Of a DNA stretch of 64,000 nt, positions 1 through 9,033 are shown in pieces. Both the position numbers and the translations under genes were made by a program. How positions within the stretch are numbered: position 1 is the first letter of the stretch; every line of letters begins with the position of its first letter. The notes under the pieces are model-generated. The model made no database searches. It saw only the letters and a list, made by a program, of their open reading frames with translations, and was not told the DNA's origin. This stretch comes from Acinetobacter sp. ANC 4558 (GTDB lineage: Bacteria; Pseudomonadota; Gammaproteobacteria; Pseudomonadales; Moraxellaceae). The stretch spans positions 50,587-114,586 of the forward strand of contig NZ_NEGH01000006.1 of NCBI RefSeq assembly GCF_002135375.1, read 5' to 3'.

Positions 1-1218
1 ACATTTTGTCAGACATGGGTAGATGATGAAATTAGAGAGTTAATGGATTTATCTATCGATAAAAACATGATTGATAAAGATGAATATCCGCAAACAGCAG
101 AAATAGAAAGTCGTTGTGTGCATATGTTAGCGGATTTATGGAACTCTCCAGACGCTTTAAATACATTAGGGTGTTCCACGATCGGATCTTCAGAAGCAGC
201 GATGCTTGGTGGGCTTGCACTGAAGTGGCAATGGCGTAAAAAACGTGCTGCAGAAGGAAAATCAACAGACAAACCAAATTTAATTTGTGGCCCAGTTCAG
301 ATTTGTTGGCATAAATTTGCACGTTATTTTGATGTGGAATTAAGAGAAATTCCACTAGAAGGTGATCGCTTAATTATGAGTCCTGAAGAAGTATTAAAGC
401 GTGTTGACGAAAATACAATTGGTGTCGTGCCAACTTTAGGTGTGACATTTACATGCCAATATGAGCCTGTAAAAGCGGTACATGATGCTTTAGATAAACT
501 ACAGCAAGAAACAGGTCTTGATATTCCAATTCATGTGGATGGTGCAAGTGGTGGTTTCTTAGCGCCTTTCTGTGCGCCTGATATTGAGTGGGATTTCAGT
601 TTGCCACGTGTTAAGTCTATTAATGCATCAGGACATAAATTTGGTTTGGCACCTTTAGGTGCAGGTTGGGTGGTTTGGAGAGAAGCTAAAGATTTACCTG
701 AAGAATTGATCTTTAATGTTAATTATCTTGGTGGAAATATGCCAACTTTTGCATTAAATTTTTCTCGCCCAGGTGGTCAGATTATTGCACAATATTATAA
801 TTTCTTACGTCTTGGTCGCGAAGGTTACGCAAAAATTCATAATGCTTGTTATCATACTGCACAGTATTTGGCGAAAGAAATTGCGCAATTAGGACCGTTT
901 GAAATTTTATTTGATGGTGACAGTCAAAAAGGCATTCCAGCACTCGCTTGGAAATTAAAAGATAGCGAGAAAAGTAATTATTCTCTCTATGACATAGCAG
1001 ATAAATTACGTAGTCGTGGTTGGCAAGTTCCTGCATATTCAATGCCTGCACATCGCGAAGATCTTGTCGTACAACGAATTTTAGTACGTCATGGGGTGAG
1101 TTTAGATTTAGCATCATTATTAATTGAAGACCTAAAACGTACACTTGAATATTTTGATAAACATCCAGTAAGTGCGCCATTAACAGATGGAGAAGGTCGT
1201 TCTTTTAACCATGCTTAA
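1..1218 (+). CDS. gadB: Glutamate decarboxylase, 5' end outside window
   Basis: PLP-dependent enzyme that converts L-glutamate to GABA and CO2, consuming a cytoplasmic proton. The reading frame is open from base 1, and codons before the first internal ATG (43) read TFCQTW, which matches the conserved GadA/GadB interior, so the true start lies upstream of the window and roughly 90 residues are missing. The PLP-lysine motif SGHKFG is present (Lys codon 637-639), as are [22 protein letters not shown] and FSRPGGQ. The C-terminal tail ends in FNHA, keeping the His that in E. coli GadB closes the active site at neutral pH. gadC follows 77 bp downstream after a hairpin, the classical acid-resistance pairing. 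Similarity to enteric GadB is high throughout. Confidence 0.96.
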   Translation, partial: TFCQTWVDDEIRELMDLSIDKNMIDKDEYPQTAEIESRCVHMLADLWNSPDALNTLGCSTIGSSEAAMLGGLALKWQWRKKRAAEGKSTDKPNLICGPVQICWHKFARYFDVELREIPLEGDRLIMSPEEVLKRVDENTIGVVPTLGVTFTCQYEPVKAVHDALDKLQQETGLDIPIHVDGASGGFLAPFCAPDIEWDFSLPRVKSINASGHKFGLAPLGAGWVVWREAKDLPEELIFNVNYLGGNMPTFALNFSRPGGQIIAQYYNFLRLGREGYAKIHNACYHTAQYLAKEIAQLGPFEILFDGDSQKGIPALAWKLKDSEKSNYSLYDIADKLRSRGWQVPAYSMPAHREDLVVQRILVRHGVSLDLASLLIEDLKRTLEYFDKHPVSAPLTDGEGRSFNHA

Positions 1219-1228
1219 TTTTTAATAG

Positions 1229-1256
1229 ACGGGGTTGAATATAGTTTCAACCCCGT
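1229..1256 (+). terminator. Hairpin between gadB and gadC
   Basis: Perfect 11-bp inverted repeat (ACGGGGTTGAA / TTCAACCCCGT) with a 6-base loop, followed by only a short T run. It lies between gadB and gadC and may be a partial terminator that lowers gadC expression relative to gadB, or an mRNA-stabilising hairpin. Confidence 0.6.
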
Positions 1257-1295
1257 TTCCATATTAAACGTTACTGAATGTATCGGAAGAAATGT

Positions 1296-2855
1296 ATGGC
1301 AACAGCAATAAAGAGTTCCGCACCAAAGCAACTCACATTACTTGGTTTTTTTGCTATTACTGCTTCAATGGTAATGGCAGTTTATGAATATCCTACATTT
1401 GCAACTTCAGGTTTTAGCTTAGTCTTTTTCTTATTATTAGGCGGAATTTTATGGTTTATTCCTGTTGCGTTATGTGCAGCAGAAATGGCGACCGTTGAAG
1501 GTTGGGAAGAAGGAGGGGTGTTCGCTTGGGTATCAAATACATTAGGTGAACGATGGGGGTTTGCAGCAATATCGTTTGGATACTTGCAAATCGCGATTGG
1601 CTTTATCCCTATGCTTTACTTTGTATTGGGTGCACTTTCATATATTCTAAATTGGCCAGCTTTAAATACAGATCCTATTGTGAAAACAGTAGCAGCCTTA
1701 ATTATTTTATGGGCTTTGGCTTTTACCCAATTTGGTGGAACAAAATATACTGCCATAATTGCGAAAGTGGGTTTTTTTGCAGGAATTCTATTACCTGCGA
1801 TTATTTTGGTATTTTTAGCTGTAAGTTATTTGATTAGTGGCGCACCGCTAGCGATAGAAATGAGTGCAGCAACATTTTTTCCAGATTTTTCTCAAATAGG
1901 AACATTAGTTGTCTTTGTTGCATTTATTTTGAGTTATATGGGCGTTGAAGCATCTGCAACTCATGTGAATGAAATGAAGAACCCGGGTAAAGATTATCCG
2001 TTAGCCATGCTTTTATTGATGATTGCGGCAATTTGTTTAAGTTCAATTGGTGGCTTATCTGTTGCTTCAGTTATACCGCATAATGAAATTAATTTGTCTT
2101 CAGGTGTGGTTGAAACGTTTCATCAATTGGTGATTCATTTTAGTCCAGCTTTAGAGTGGGCTGTTCGTATCATTGCAGCATTATTATTATTGGGTGTATT
2201 GGCAGAAATTGCCGCGTGGATTGTAGGTCCTTCACGTGGAATGTATGTTGCTGCACAAAAAGGTATTTTGCCTCAAAGCTTCGCGAAAGTGAATAAAAAT
2301 GGGGTTCCAGTTAAGTTAGTTGTATCACAGCTCTTAATTACCACAGTGGGGATTATTGTACTTACCAATACAGGCGGTGGCGGTAACATGTCTTTCTTAA
2401 TTGCATTGGCATTAACAGTGGTCATCTATTTGTGTAGTTATTTCATGTTATTTTTGGGCTATATTCATTTGGTTCGGAAACAACCTGAAAAGAAACGGGT
2501 ATTTAACATCCCAGGTGGTAAATCTTTTAAATTGATTGTTGCATCATCAGGTCTAATTATCTCAATTATTGCTTTTGTTGTTTCATTCTTCCCACCAAGT
2601 TCACTACCAGGAGGTGCACATTCAGAAACGTATGTGACACTATTGGTCGGTTCTTTTGTTATTATTTTCCTTTTACCTTTTATTATTTATGCAGTACATA
2701 ATAAACACGGTCAAAAAGGAAATGCATCTTTAGTGCATATTAAAATGCATAACGCACCAGAAGGGCACTTTTTTATTCATCCACGAGCACGTTCAACGCA
2801 TCATTTTATTGTCGATGATGAATCAGAACAAAATGATCAAATAAAGAAAGAATAA
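1296..2855 (+). CDS. gadC: Glutamate/GABA antiporter
   Basis: Inner-membrane APC-family exchanger that imports glutamate and exports GABA, the transport half of glutamate-dependent acid resistance. The protein (519 aa) begins [19 protein letters not shown], aligning end to end with enteric GadC. I chose ATG 1296 over ATG 1278 because GGAAGA sits 5 bases upstream and the known family N-terminus starts here. About twelve hydrophobic segments are visible. The C-terminal plug region ([15 protein letters not shown]) that occludes E. coli GadC at neutral pH is conserved, so pH gating is probably retained. It lies just downstream of gadB. Confidence 0.96.
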   Translation: MATAIKSSAPKQLTLLGFFAITASMVMAVYEYPTFATSGFSLVFFLLLGGILWFIPVALCAAEMATVEGWEEGGVFAWVSNTLGERWGFAAISFGYLQIAIGFIPMLYFVLGALSYILNWPALNTDPIVKTVAALIILWALAFTQFGGTKYTAIIAKVGFFAGILLPAIILVFLAVSYLISGAPLAIEMSAATFFPDFSQIGTLVVFVAFILSYMGVEASATHVNEMKNPGKDYPLAMLLLMIAAICLSSIGGLSVASVIPHNEINLSSGVVETFHQLVIHFSPALEWAVRIIAALLLLGVLAEIAAWIVGPSRGMYVAAQKGILPQSFAKVNKNGVPVKLVVSQLLITTVGIIVLTNTGGGGNMSFLIALALTVVIYLCSYFMLFLGYIHLVRKQPEKKRVFNIPGGKSFKLIVASSGLIISIIAFVVSFFPPSSLPGGAHSETYVTLLVGSFVIIFLLPFIIYAVHNKHGQKGNASLVHIKMHNAPEGHFFIHPRARSTHHFIVDDESEQNDQIKKE

Positions 2856-2862
2856 AATAGAA

Positions 2863-2898
2863 AACAGCACATTATTTATCAAAGAGTAATGTGCTGTT
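2863..2898 (+). terminator. Hairpin after gadC
   Basis: Perfect 12-bp stem (AACAGCACATTA / TAATGTGCTGTT) with a 12-base loop, starting 7 bases after the gadC stop. Probable transcription end of gadBC, although the T tract is poor. Confidence 0.6.
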
Positions 2899-3100
2899 CC
2901 TACAGATATAATTATCATAAAATGTTTTTCAGTCTTTATTTAGCCGTACATTTAGTTTTATATAGAGTGTGATAATTCACGGTTAAAATTCATTGATCAT
3001 ATAGAAATATAAATTCTGAGCCGAGCATGTATTTTATAAGAATTTATAGTGATACTAAACATTGTTAAGAATTTATATATTTAAATTTTATTCCAAAAAA
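2899..3100. other. AT-rich intergenic stretch
   Basis: Non-coding gap between the gadC hairpin and the repeated 22-bp element. No ORF with a credible ribosome site is seen. It probably holds promoter sequence for the NTF2-like gene. Confidence 0.5.
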
Positions 3101-3122
3101 TGAGTAATTCTTGTCATATCGA
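3101..3122 (+). promoter_or_regulatory. 22-bp shared upstream element, copy 1
   Basis: Reads TGAGTAATT, then three bases, then GTCATATCGA, ending 80 bp before the start codon of the NTF2-like gene. A copy identical at 20 of 22 positions lies at 5499-5520, 84 bp before the SDR start. The LuxR-type regulator gene lies between the two, so this is a candidate operator for it. It is not an obvious palindrome. Confidence 0.6.
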
Positions 3123-3202
3123 ATAGGTAGTTCAAATGATAATTTGAATACAGCCACCTGAGATGGCATTGACGTTGGAACGAAAATTAAGGAATTAAAA
3201 TT

Positions 3203-3871
3203 ATGGATAATATTCACAATACTGCTAGCACTCAGCCACGCACATCTTATGAAGAAGAATTTGTTCGTATGATGGATGATATCGATACAATGATAGAATC
3301 ATCAACAAATCCTGTACATCGTAAGATCTTAGTTAATTACCGTCGACATGGTTTATTAGAAGTATCTGGCCGTTATAATGAATTACTCTCACCGAATATG
3401 ACAGTTGCTGAACCGTTATATCGTGTTTTTGAAGGGAGCGGAAGCGTTATTTTAACGGGTATGGCAGAAGTTCGTGGGTTTTATGAAGCATTGACGGCAA
3501 CCAATATGTTAGTCATGTGGACTGGTAAGCAAAAAATGGCAGTGAATGACTGGGGATTTGCTGGTGAAGCAGAATTTAGTCAATTTGTACCTGGTTCTTT
3601 GCTTGGTGATAACGTATTCCAATCGATGGACAATACTGGGGCAACGGCAGGTGCATCAGAATATGATGCAGATGCATTTTATTTGATTCGTCGTACCTTG
3701 GCATTTGTTTGGCACTATAACAGTGATGGCAAGATGATTGGTGAACATGTTTATGAAGATACGCAATCTAAAGTGATCACTAAAGTGGCAAATAGTGATG
3801 TGATTACGGCTGAAAGAGCACGAGAACTCTTAAGCCCTTTAATTGATAAATATGGCACTATTTCAGAGTAA
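3203..3871 (+). CDS. NTF2-like (SnoaL-type) protein
   Basis: 222-residue soluble protein with no signal peptide. The middle (about residues 60-190) has the alternating helix/strand character and the typical EPLYRVFEG and TGMAEVRGFYEAL stretches of NTF2-like cone-fold proteins, a family that includes SnoaL cyclases, steroid isomerases and dehydratases. I do not recognise a specific orthologue. An AAGGA ribosome site lies 9 bases upstream of the ATG. It shares an upstream element with the SDR gene at 5605 and flanks a LuxR-type regulator, suggesting one regulon with the SDR and the outer-membrane protein that acts on a small hydrophobic substrate. The function is inferred from fold only. Confidence 0.6.
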   Translation: MDNIHNTASTQPRTSYEEEFVRMMDDIDTMIESSTNPVHRKILVNYRRHGLLEVSGRYNELLSPNMTVAEPLYRVFEGSGSVILTGMAEVRGFYEALTATNMLVMWTGKQKMAVNDWGFAGEAEFSQFVPGSLLGDNVFQSMDNTGATAGASEYDADAFYLIRRTLAFVWHYNSDGKMIGEHVYEDTQSKVITKVANSDVITAERARELLSPLIDKYGTISE

Positions 3872-4083
3872 TGATTTAACGTAAGAGACAAAATTGGACA
3901 TTATTGACAAGGTGATGATGATGTCCAATAGTGTTTAATCATTGACGATGAATATGGAGTTATGATAATCATCTCATATAAAAGACGGATTAATGACGAA
4001 AGACTATTGACGACAGGATGAGTTAATATGATTTCTAAATAATCAAAATTGATTTAAAAACCAGCTAAAGTGAATCATTAACT

Positions 4084-5274
4084 ATGGATAGTAATGACGA
4101 AAAAATATGGCCAGTTTTAAACTCGATTATTACTTGTGAACGGTTTGAGCAAGTATCAGAGTATATTCTGCAACCACTTACTGCACTGATGCATGCAGAC
4201 AGTGCAATTTATATTGAAATCATGCAACATAAGGATGGTCGATCTTCGGTATGCCGAAATTTTTCTTATGGCGAGAAGAGCAATATTATGGATCAATATA
4301 TTCGTGATTTTTATCATGAAGATCCATTAATTTTTCCCGCAACGAAAATACAACACGGTATGCCATTGAATGATATTCAAAAAGTTCAACTTAAAAAAGA
4401 GCAGGGACAATTAACACAACTAGATAAAAGAACCCGTTATTATAAACAATTTATTGAAGCAAATTGCCTAGAGGATGTATTGGGAATAATATTTCCATTA
4501 GGTACAGAAGATAATCGTTTTGCTTGTATTGGTGTACATAAATATAATTCACAATCATTTTCTCGTCATTTATCCACGTTTAAATCCGAAGATTACATGA
4601 CGCTTGAAAAATTAGTTCGCCCTTTAGGTGTGGCATTTAATCATATTTATCAAAAAAGTTTAGGCAGTGAATTAAAAGCTTTGGTTTCAATGCTAGAGTT
4701 TGGTTCTACCAATACACATTATATATTTTTTGATGAGCAAATGATTCCACGTAAAAATAGCAATGCTATGATTGGGCAATATTATTCACTTATTATGAAT
4801 CGTATAAATTTGCAAAACCTACAAGAATCTTCTCAAAATTTACGAAGTATATTGATTGATGAAGGAATGCAGCAAGTCAGTAAGAGCCTAAGTTTAGAAG
4901 GATTTGGGCAAGTTAAGTTAATTATGTCTAAAACTCATACGGGTGAAATGCATCATCTATTAACATGGGAGCATGGATGTGCAGAATCATCTTCAGAAAA
5001 TATCAATCATGGAACGTATGATCTAACAGAACTGACATATCGTGAGAAAGATGTTATTCAGCAACTGGTTATGGGTAAAAGTAATAAATTAATTGCACAT
5101 GAATTACATATTAGTATTCGAACAGTTGAAAATCATCTACGCTCAGTTTATGAAAAGTTAGGTGTACATACACGTACGCAATTGATTCATGCGGTACATG
5201 GTCGTTTAAATCCTACTGCTTTGATCCAACCTCAATTATCAATGAATCAGGCTTCATATTTACTTAGCCATTAA
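4084..5274 (+). CDS. LuxR-family transcriptional regulator
   Basis: 396-residue regulator. The C-terminal helix-turn-helix (about residues 318-372) contains LTYREKDVIQQLVMGKSNK, then IAHELHISIRTVENHLRS and KLGVHTRTQLI, a clear GerE/LuxR DNA-binding domain. The N-terminal 300 residues lack a receiver Asp signature and look like a ligand-sensing GAF/PAS-like domain, so this is probably a one-component sensor. It sits between the NTF2-like gene and the SDR gene, which carry nearly identical upstream elements, and is the best candidate to bind them. The ligand is unknown. A weak hairpin (ATTGGACAT / ATGTCCAAT, 3893-3929) separates it from the upstream gene. Confidence 0.85.
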   Translation: MDSNDEKIWPVLNSIITCERFEQVSEYILQPLTALMHADSAIYIEIMQHKDGRSSVCRNFSYGEKSNIMDQYIRDFYHEDPLIFPATKIQHGMPLNDIQKVQLKKEQGQLTQLDKRTRYYKQFIEANCLEDVLGIIFPLGTEDNRFACIGVHKYNSQSFSRHLSTFKSEDYMTLEKLVRPLGVAFNHIYQKSLGSELKALVSMLEFGSTNTHYIFFDEQMIPRKNSNAMIGQYYSLIMNRINLQNLQESSQNLRSILIDEGMQQVSKSLSLEGFGQVKLIMSKTHTGEMHHLLTWEHGCAESSSENINHGTYDLTELTYREKDVIQQLVMGKSNKLIAHELHISIRTVENHLRSVYEKLGVHTRTQLIHAVHGRLNPTALIQPQLSMNQASYLLSH

Positions 5275-5293
5275 AACCTCAAGATGCATATCC

Positions 5294-5340
5294 AATAGCT
5301 GATTTATTCATCATGATATTTCAGCTATTTTTTATTTTTA
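5294..5340 (+). terminator. Terminator after luxR-type gene
   Basis: AATAGCTGA / TCAGCTATT stem (5294-5302 and 5321-5329) followed directly by a T-rich tract, 20 bp after the regulator stop. Confidence 0.6.
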
Positions 5341-5604
5341 AATATAAGTTATGTTTTTGAATGGATATTGATGATATTTACAGAATTTAAAATTCATGAT
5401 GACTTTCAGAAATGCACAGTAATTTTAAGTTTAATAGCGGGATTATTGATTTGTTTAAGTGAGAGATTTTAAAAATTATTCAATATGCTACCTAAAATTG
5501 AGTAATTTTCGTCATATCGAGGCTTATTTTTTACTGTTAATTTTAAACTTATTCGCAAGGCTGCGATTTATAAATAAGTGAAATACTTAAACAAGGAGAA
5601 GATT
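5341..5604. promoter_or_regulatory. Upstream region of the SDR gene
   Basis: Non-coding AT-rich stretch between the LuxR-type gene terminator and the SDR start. The only feature I can point to is the shared 22-bp element at 5499-5520, annotated separately. Confidence 0.4.
5499..5520 (+). promoter_or_regulatory. 22-bp shared upstream element, copy 2
   Basis: Reads TGAGTAATT, three bases, then GTCATATCGA. It matches the element at 3101-3122 at 20 of 22 positions in the same orientation and at nearly the same distance (84 versus 80 bp) from the downstream start codon. Candidate activator site. Confidence 0.6.
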
Positions 5605-6390
5605 ATGGGGCGCTTACAAGGCAAAGTAATTATTGTGACTGGCGGAGCTGCAGGTCTTGGGAAAGCAATGGCTGAACGTGTGCATCAAGAAGGTGCTCAA
5701 GTGGTAATTACTGACCTAGATATCGCAAATGGTCAGAAACTTGCTGATCATTTAGGAGCAGTATTTTTTGCTCATGATGTAACTGATGAAACACGATGGG
5801 CTCAAATTGTTGATGCAGTCGTAACGCAATTTGGAAGAATAGATGGTTTAATCAATAATGCGGGTCTTTCTGCATTAAAAGGCCCAGCAGATCCTGAAAA
5901 TGCAATATGGGATGATTGGGATAAAGTTTATAAAGTGAATATGGGCGGCGTGTTTTTAGGCTGTAAATATGTAGTGAAAGAAATGGCACGTACTGGTGGA
6001 ACAGGGTCGATTATTAATATGTCATCCATCGGTTCTTTAGTTCCAACCCCATTTTTAACTGCATATGGTGCAAGTAAAGCAGCTGTAGCACATTTTACTC
6101 GTTCATTAGCATTGCACTGCTGTGAAATGGGTTATGCCATTCGTAGTAATAGTATTCATCCTGGACAAGTGTATACCCCAATGTATGATGAATTAATCAA
6201 CCGTGTTGCACGTGAACATAGTGTGAGTGTTGAACAAGCCACAGAACTATTCTTAGCTAAAATTCCGATGAAAAAATTTCAAGAACCAATTGATATTGCA
6301 AATGCAGCACTCTTTCTACTTTCAGATGAATCACGATATATCACAGGAAGTTCATTGGTGGTCGATGGCGGCATGACCTTAACAAATTAA
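5605..6390 (+). CDS. Short-chain dehydrogenase/reductase
   Basis: Classical SDR of 261 residues that uses NAD(P)H to interconvert an alcohol and a ketone. It has the TGGAAGLG cofactor motif near residue 12, NNAG, the catalytic Ser in INMSS, and YGASK (Tyr/Lys). An acidic residue at the end of strand 2 (ITDLD) favours NAD. ATG 5605 is chosen over GTG 5578 because AAGGAG lies 6 bases upstream and the protein then starts at the usual MGRLQGKV. It resembles cyclic-alcohol or hydroxysteroid dehydrogenases, but the substrate cannot be fixed. The outer-membrane protein gene follows by 38 bp, so they are probably cotranscribed. Confidence 0.88.
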   Translation: MGRLQGKVIIVTGGAAGLGKAMAERVHQEGAQVVITDLDIANGQKLADHLGAVFFAHDVTDETRWAQIVDAVVTQFGRIDGLINNAGLSALKGPADPENAIWDDWDKVYKVNMGGVFLGCKYVVKEMARTGGTGSIINMSSIGSLVPTPFLTAYGASKAAVAHFTRSLALHCCEMGYAIRSNSIHPGQVYTPMYDELINRVAREHSVSVEQATELFLAKIPMKKFQEPIDIANAALFLLSDESRYITGSSLVVDGGMTLTN

Positions 6391-6428
6391 AATACATTTA
6401 TATTTTTACTGTTTTACAGGATGTAGAC

Positions 6429-7337
6429 ATGAAAGTAAAAAAACAGATATTGAGAACAAAAAATTGGTCAATTGCCATGTTGCTTTCGGGATTAAGTATA
6501 GCTTCTGGCACAGTTTTGGCTGAAGAATTGGCTGTTGATCCAAATGATGTTGTTGCACCACCAACAGGAACAACCATTACGGCACTTTATTCCTTAAATA
6601 CTAAAAGTAGTAAGTTATATAGTGACAGTAATATGGTGTTAAATAATGTTGATTTTAAAACGAATATTGGATTGTTACGTTTAGGGCATGTGTATGATGT
6701 AGGTGGTTTTAAAATATTGCCACAGTTATTAGTGCCATTTGGTCGTATCGATTTAGCGAAAGATTTAGGCGCTCAGTCAGCGGTTAAGCATACTGGCTTT
6801 GGTGATCCCATTGTTGGTGCAACTGCTTGGTTAGTTGCCAATCCTGAATCTAAAACATGGTTTGGTATTCCTATTTATCTGTCTGTGCCAGCAGGAGATT
6901 ATGATGGTTCTACGGGTCCATTTAATATTGGAGAAAACCGTTGGAAGTTAATTACACAGGCAGGAGTTGCAAAAGGATTGACCGATAAGCTTTTGGCTGA
7001 GGTGATTGGTGAAGTGTCATTTTATGGAAAAAATGATGATTTTTATGGGAGAACCATGAAACAGGAATCATCACAAAGTTTAATGGGGCATTTAACTTAT
7101 AAAGCAACGGAAAAAACCTCTTTATCTGTTTCGTACTATCATACTTTAGGAGGAGAAACGAAAGTAGATGGGATAAAACAAGATGATAGTAAAAATACCA
7201 ATCGTTGGTTAGCAACGGCTTCTACTTGGTTTGCACCCGGTTGGAATTTTCAAGTTCAATATGGTCAAGACATCGATGTGAAGAATGGTATTAAGGAAGA
7301 TCATCGTGTGAATTTAAGATTAGCAAAACTATTTTAA
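6429..7337 (+). CDS. MetA-pathway-type outer-membrane transporter
   Basis: 302-residue exported protein. A signal peptide covers about residues 1-31 (basic start, hydrophobic core, cleavage near VLAEE). The rest is a run of amphipathic beta strands ending in an aromatic residue (RLAKLF), fitting the 'MetA-pathway of phenol degradation' family of putative outer-membrane channels often found with aromatic or hydrophobic catabolic genes. It follows the SDR gene closely and so is probably part of the same small catabolic operon, admitting a hydrophobic substrate. Transport function is family-level inference. Confidence 0.75.
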   Translation: MKVKKQILRTKNWSIAMLLSGLSIASGTVLAEELAVDPNDVVAPPTGTTITALYSLNTKSSKLYSDSNMVLNNVDFKTNIGLLRLGHVYDVGGFKILPQLLVPFGRIDLAKDLGAQSAVKHTGFGDPIVGATAWLVANPESKTWFGIPIYLSVPAGDYDGSTGPFNIGENRWKLITQAGVAKGLTDKLLAEVIGEVSFYGKNDDFYGRTMKQESSQSLMGHLTYKATEKTSLSVSYYHTLGGETKVDGIKQDDSKNTNRWLATASTWFAPGWNFQVQYGQDIDVKNGIKEDHRVNLRLAKLF

Positions 7338-7354
7338 TTATTGTTGCTCAATTT

Positions 7355-7392
7355 TCGCTTATATTTGTCTTTTAAATATAGGCGATTTTTTT
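7355..7392 (+). terminator. Terminator of the SDR/outer-membrane protein operon
   Basis: 12-bp stem with one G-T pair (TCGCTTATATTT / AAATATAGGCGA), 7-base loop and a seven-T run. Good rho-independent terminator 18 bp after the stop codon. Confidence 0.85.
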
Positions 7393-7581
7393 GTGGTGAA
7401 TCATTTTTTGATCGATATTTTATCGAATTACTTTTATAAAATTATAAGATAGGTTTTCACTCTTTACGTAACGTAAATTTCACTTCATTGTAATGTATAG
7501 ATCATATTGGTATTTTTATTGAAAATTACATATATTTTTCTTTTAATTATGTTGGCAAAATTTTTACAAAAATCTCGAAGG

Positions 7582-7686
7582 TTAGAATTTCTTTTTTTTC
7601 CGATGTATAAAAAACTCGACCAATGTCCAAATTACAATAACAGTCAAAAGCGCAACTGCCACCAATAAGGCAGAAATATAAGTCAT
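7582..7686 (-). CDS. 34-residue single-span membrane protein
   Basis: A short reverse-strand ORF that encodes one hydrophobic helix (MTYISALLVAVALLTVIVIW) followed by a basic tail (HRKKKKF), the layout of a bacterial small membrane protein with cytoplasmic C-terminus. GGGGTGA lies 4 bases before the ATG, a plausible ribosome site. No named family is recognised (it is unlike CydX), and there are no neighbouring partner genes. It could be a chance ORF in an AT-rich gap, but helix, basic tail and ribosome site together make it worth keeping. Confidence 0.4.
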   Translation of the reverse strand: MTYISALLVAVALLTVIVIWTLVEFFIHRKKKKF

Positions 7687-8199
7687 TTGTTCACCCCAAA
7701 TAGATAATATATGTCTTAAAAATATTTAATTTTATAAGACTAAAGTCTAACGTTTTTTATATTTTTTGAATAGCAGTAACAAGTAATTTCATCCATGTTT
7801 TATATATAAATAAACTTTTCCCTGAATAGTTGAAGTAAAAATATTGCACATATTATAGATGAATATATACGCATTTTGCAAGTATATTACTGTATTTGCA
7901 GGTAAAATTAATGAGTTTGAATGGAGTGAAATAAAATACTAGTTTTTATAATTTGAAATTAAATTTATGATATTTCATCTAAAACATATAACTTTTGGGG
8001 GCTGTGTAAATTTAAGTCATAAGTTGTATTTTATGGGGGAGCTTTGTGACAGAGTTTGTTTAATCCTCGATATTTTAAGATATAGAGTGTGAATAATAAA
8101 TGAAAAAAATAAAGATGAGCATTTTGTATAAAAATAAGTTTATGAAAGATATTGAATCCTTTATATTTTAATTTTTCATAATGATAAAGCGATTTGAAC
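7687..8199. other. AT-rich intergenic region
   Basis: About 510 bases without a convincing ORF or hairpin. It holds the divergent start regions of the 34-residue ORF and the VIT-family transporter. Nothing else was recognised. Confidence 0.5.
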
Positions 8200-8901
8200 A
8201 TGCCTCATTCATATCATGTAGAAAAGCATTATACGGAACGTTCTGGGTGGCTACGTGCCGCGGTACTTGGTGCAAATGATGGAATTATTTCAGTGACGAG
8301 TCTGGTTGTTGGAATGGCAGCCAGTGGTGCTTCGTCTCAAACTCTTCTTATTGCTTGCGTTGCGGGACTGATCTCTGGTGCAGCATCTATGGCAGCAGGC
8401 GAGTATATTTCTGTTAAGTCTCAACAAGATATTGAGAAAAGTGATTTAAAAATGGAAGCTCGTGAATTAAAACTTCATCCTGAGCATGAGTTAAATGAAC
8501 TTAAACATATTTATATGAAAAGAGGTCTAGAGCCTGATTTAGCAGAAAAAGTTGCGGAGCAACTGACAAAACACAATGCACTAGATGCACATGCACGAGA
8601 TGAGATTGGTATATTTGCACATACTTCTGCACAACCATTTACGGCAGCATTTTCTTCAGCGCTGGCTTTCACCGTTGGTTCTTTATTTCCATTACTTTCA
8701 ATTTTATTACTTCCTCAGCCATTCTTAAATCAAGGCGTCATGCTTGTTGGCATTATCAGTTTAGGGATTATGGGAGCTTTAGCAGGTTATGTTGGTGGTG
8801 CAAATATTTGGAAAGGTGCATTAAGAGTTATGCTTTGGGGCATTTTAGCCATGTTATTTAGTACATGGATTGGCTCATTATTTCATGTTGCATTGAATTG
8901 A
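8200..8901 (+). CDS. VIT1/CCC1-family Fe/Mn transporter
   Basis: 233-residue membrane protein. Conserved features are the first helix motif LRAAVLGANDGIISVTSLVVG, the second-helix AASMAAGEYISVKSQ and a central acidic cytoplasmic helix (about residues 85-135) rich in Glu/His/Asp that binds metal in VIT1. Two further helix pairs follow. It is expected to move Fe2+ or Mn2+ across the inner membrane for detoxification. ATG 8200 is chosen over TTG 8194, although neither has a strong ribosome site. It stands alone, with no visible link to its neighbours. Confidence 0.9.
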   Translation: MPHSYHVEKHYTERSGWLRAAVLGANDGIISVTSLVVGMAASGASSQTLLIACVAGLISGAASMAAGEYISVKSQQDIEKSDLKMEARELKLHPEHELNELKHIYMKRGLEPDLAEKVAEQLTKHNALDAHARDEIGIFAHTSAQPFTAAFSSALAFTVGSLFPLLSILLLPQPFLNQGVMLVGIISLGIMGALAGYVGGANIWKGALRVMLWGILAMLFSTWIGSLFHVALN

Positions 8902-9033
8902 AATTAAATTTATTAAAATAATTCAATTTGTTAGTTGTTATATCTAAAATAAACTTTATTTTGGCTTACTATTTGCTTATTTATATTTAGCATAGATTTT
9001 ATATTTTCAAAAACGGTTCAAATAGCAACGTAT

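Noticed and set aside
782..1180. Reverse-strand ORF inside gadB
   Set aside because: It lies entirely within a strongly conserved gene, has no recognisable family and no ribosome site.
3101..3122. Shared element as a classical lux box
   Set aside because: It lacks clear dyad symmetry, so it is reported only as a shared upstream element.
8902..9033. Mobile element behind the decayed gene
   Set aside because: No terminal inverted repeats, target duplications or transposase fragments were seen around the remnant.
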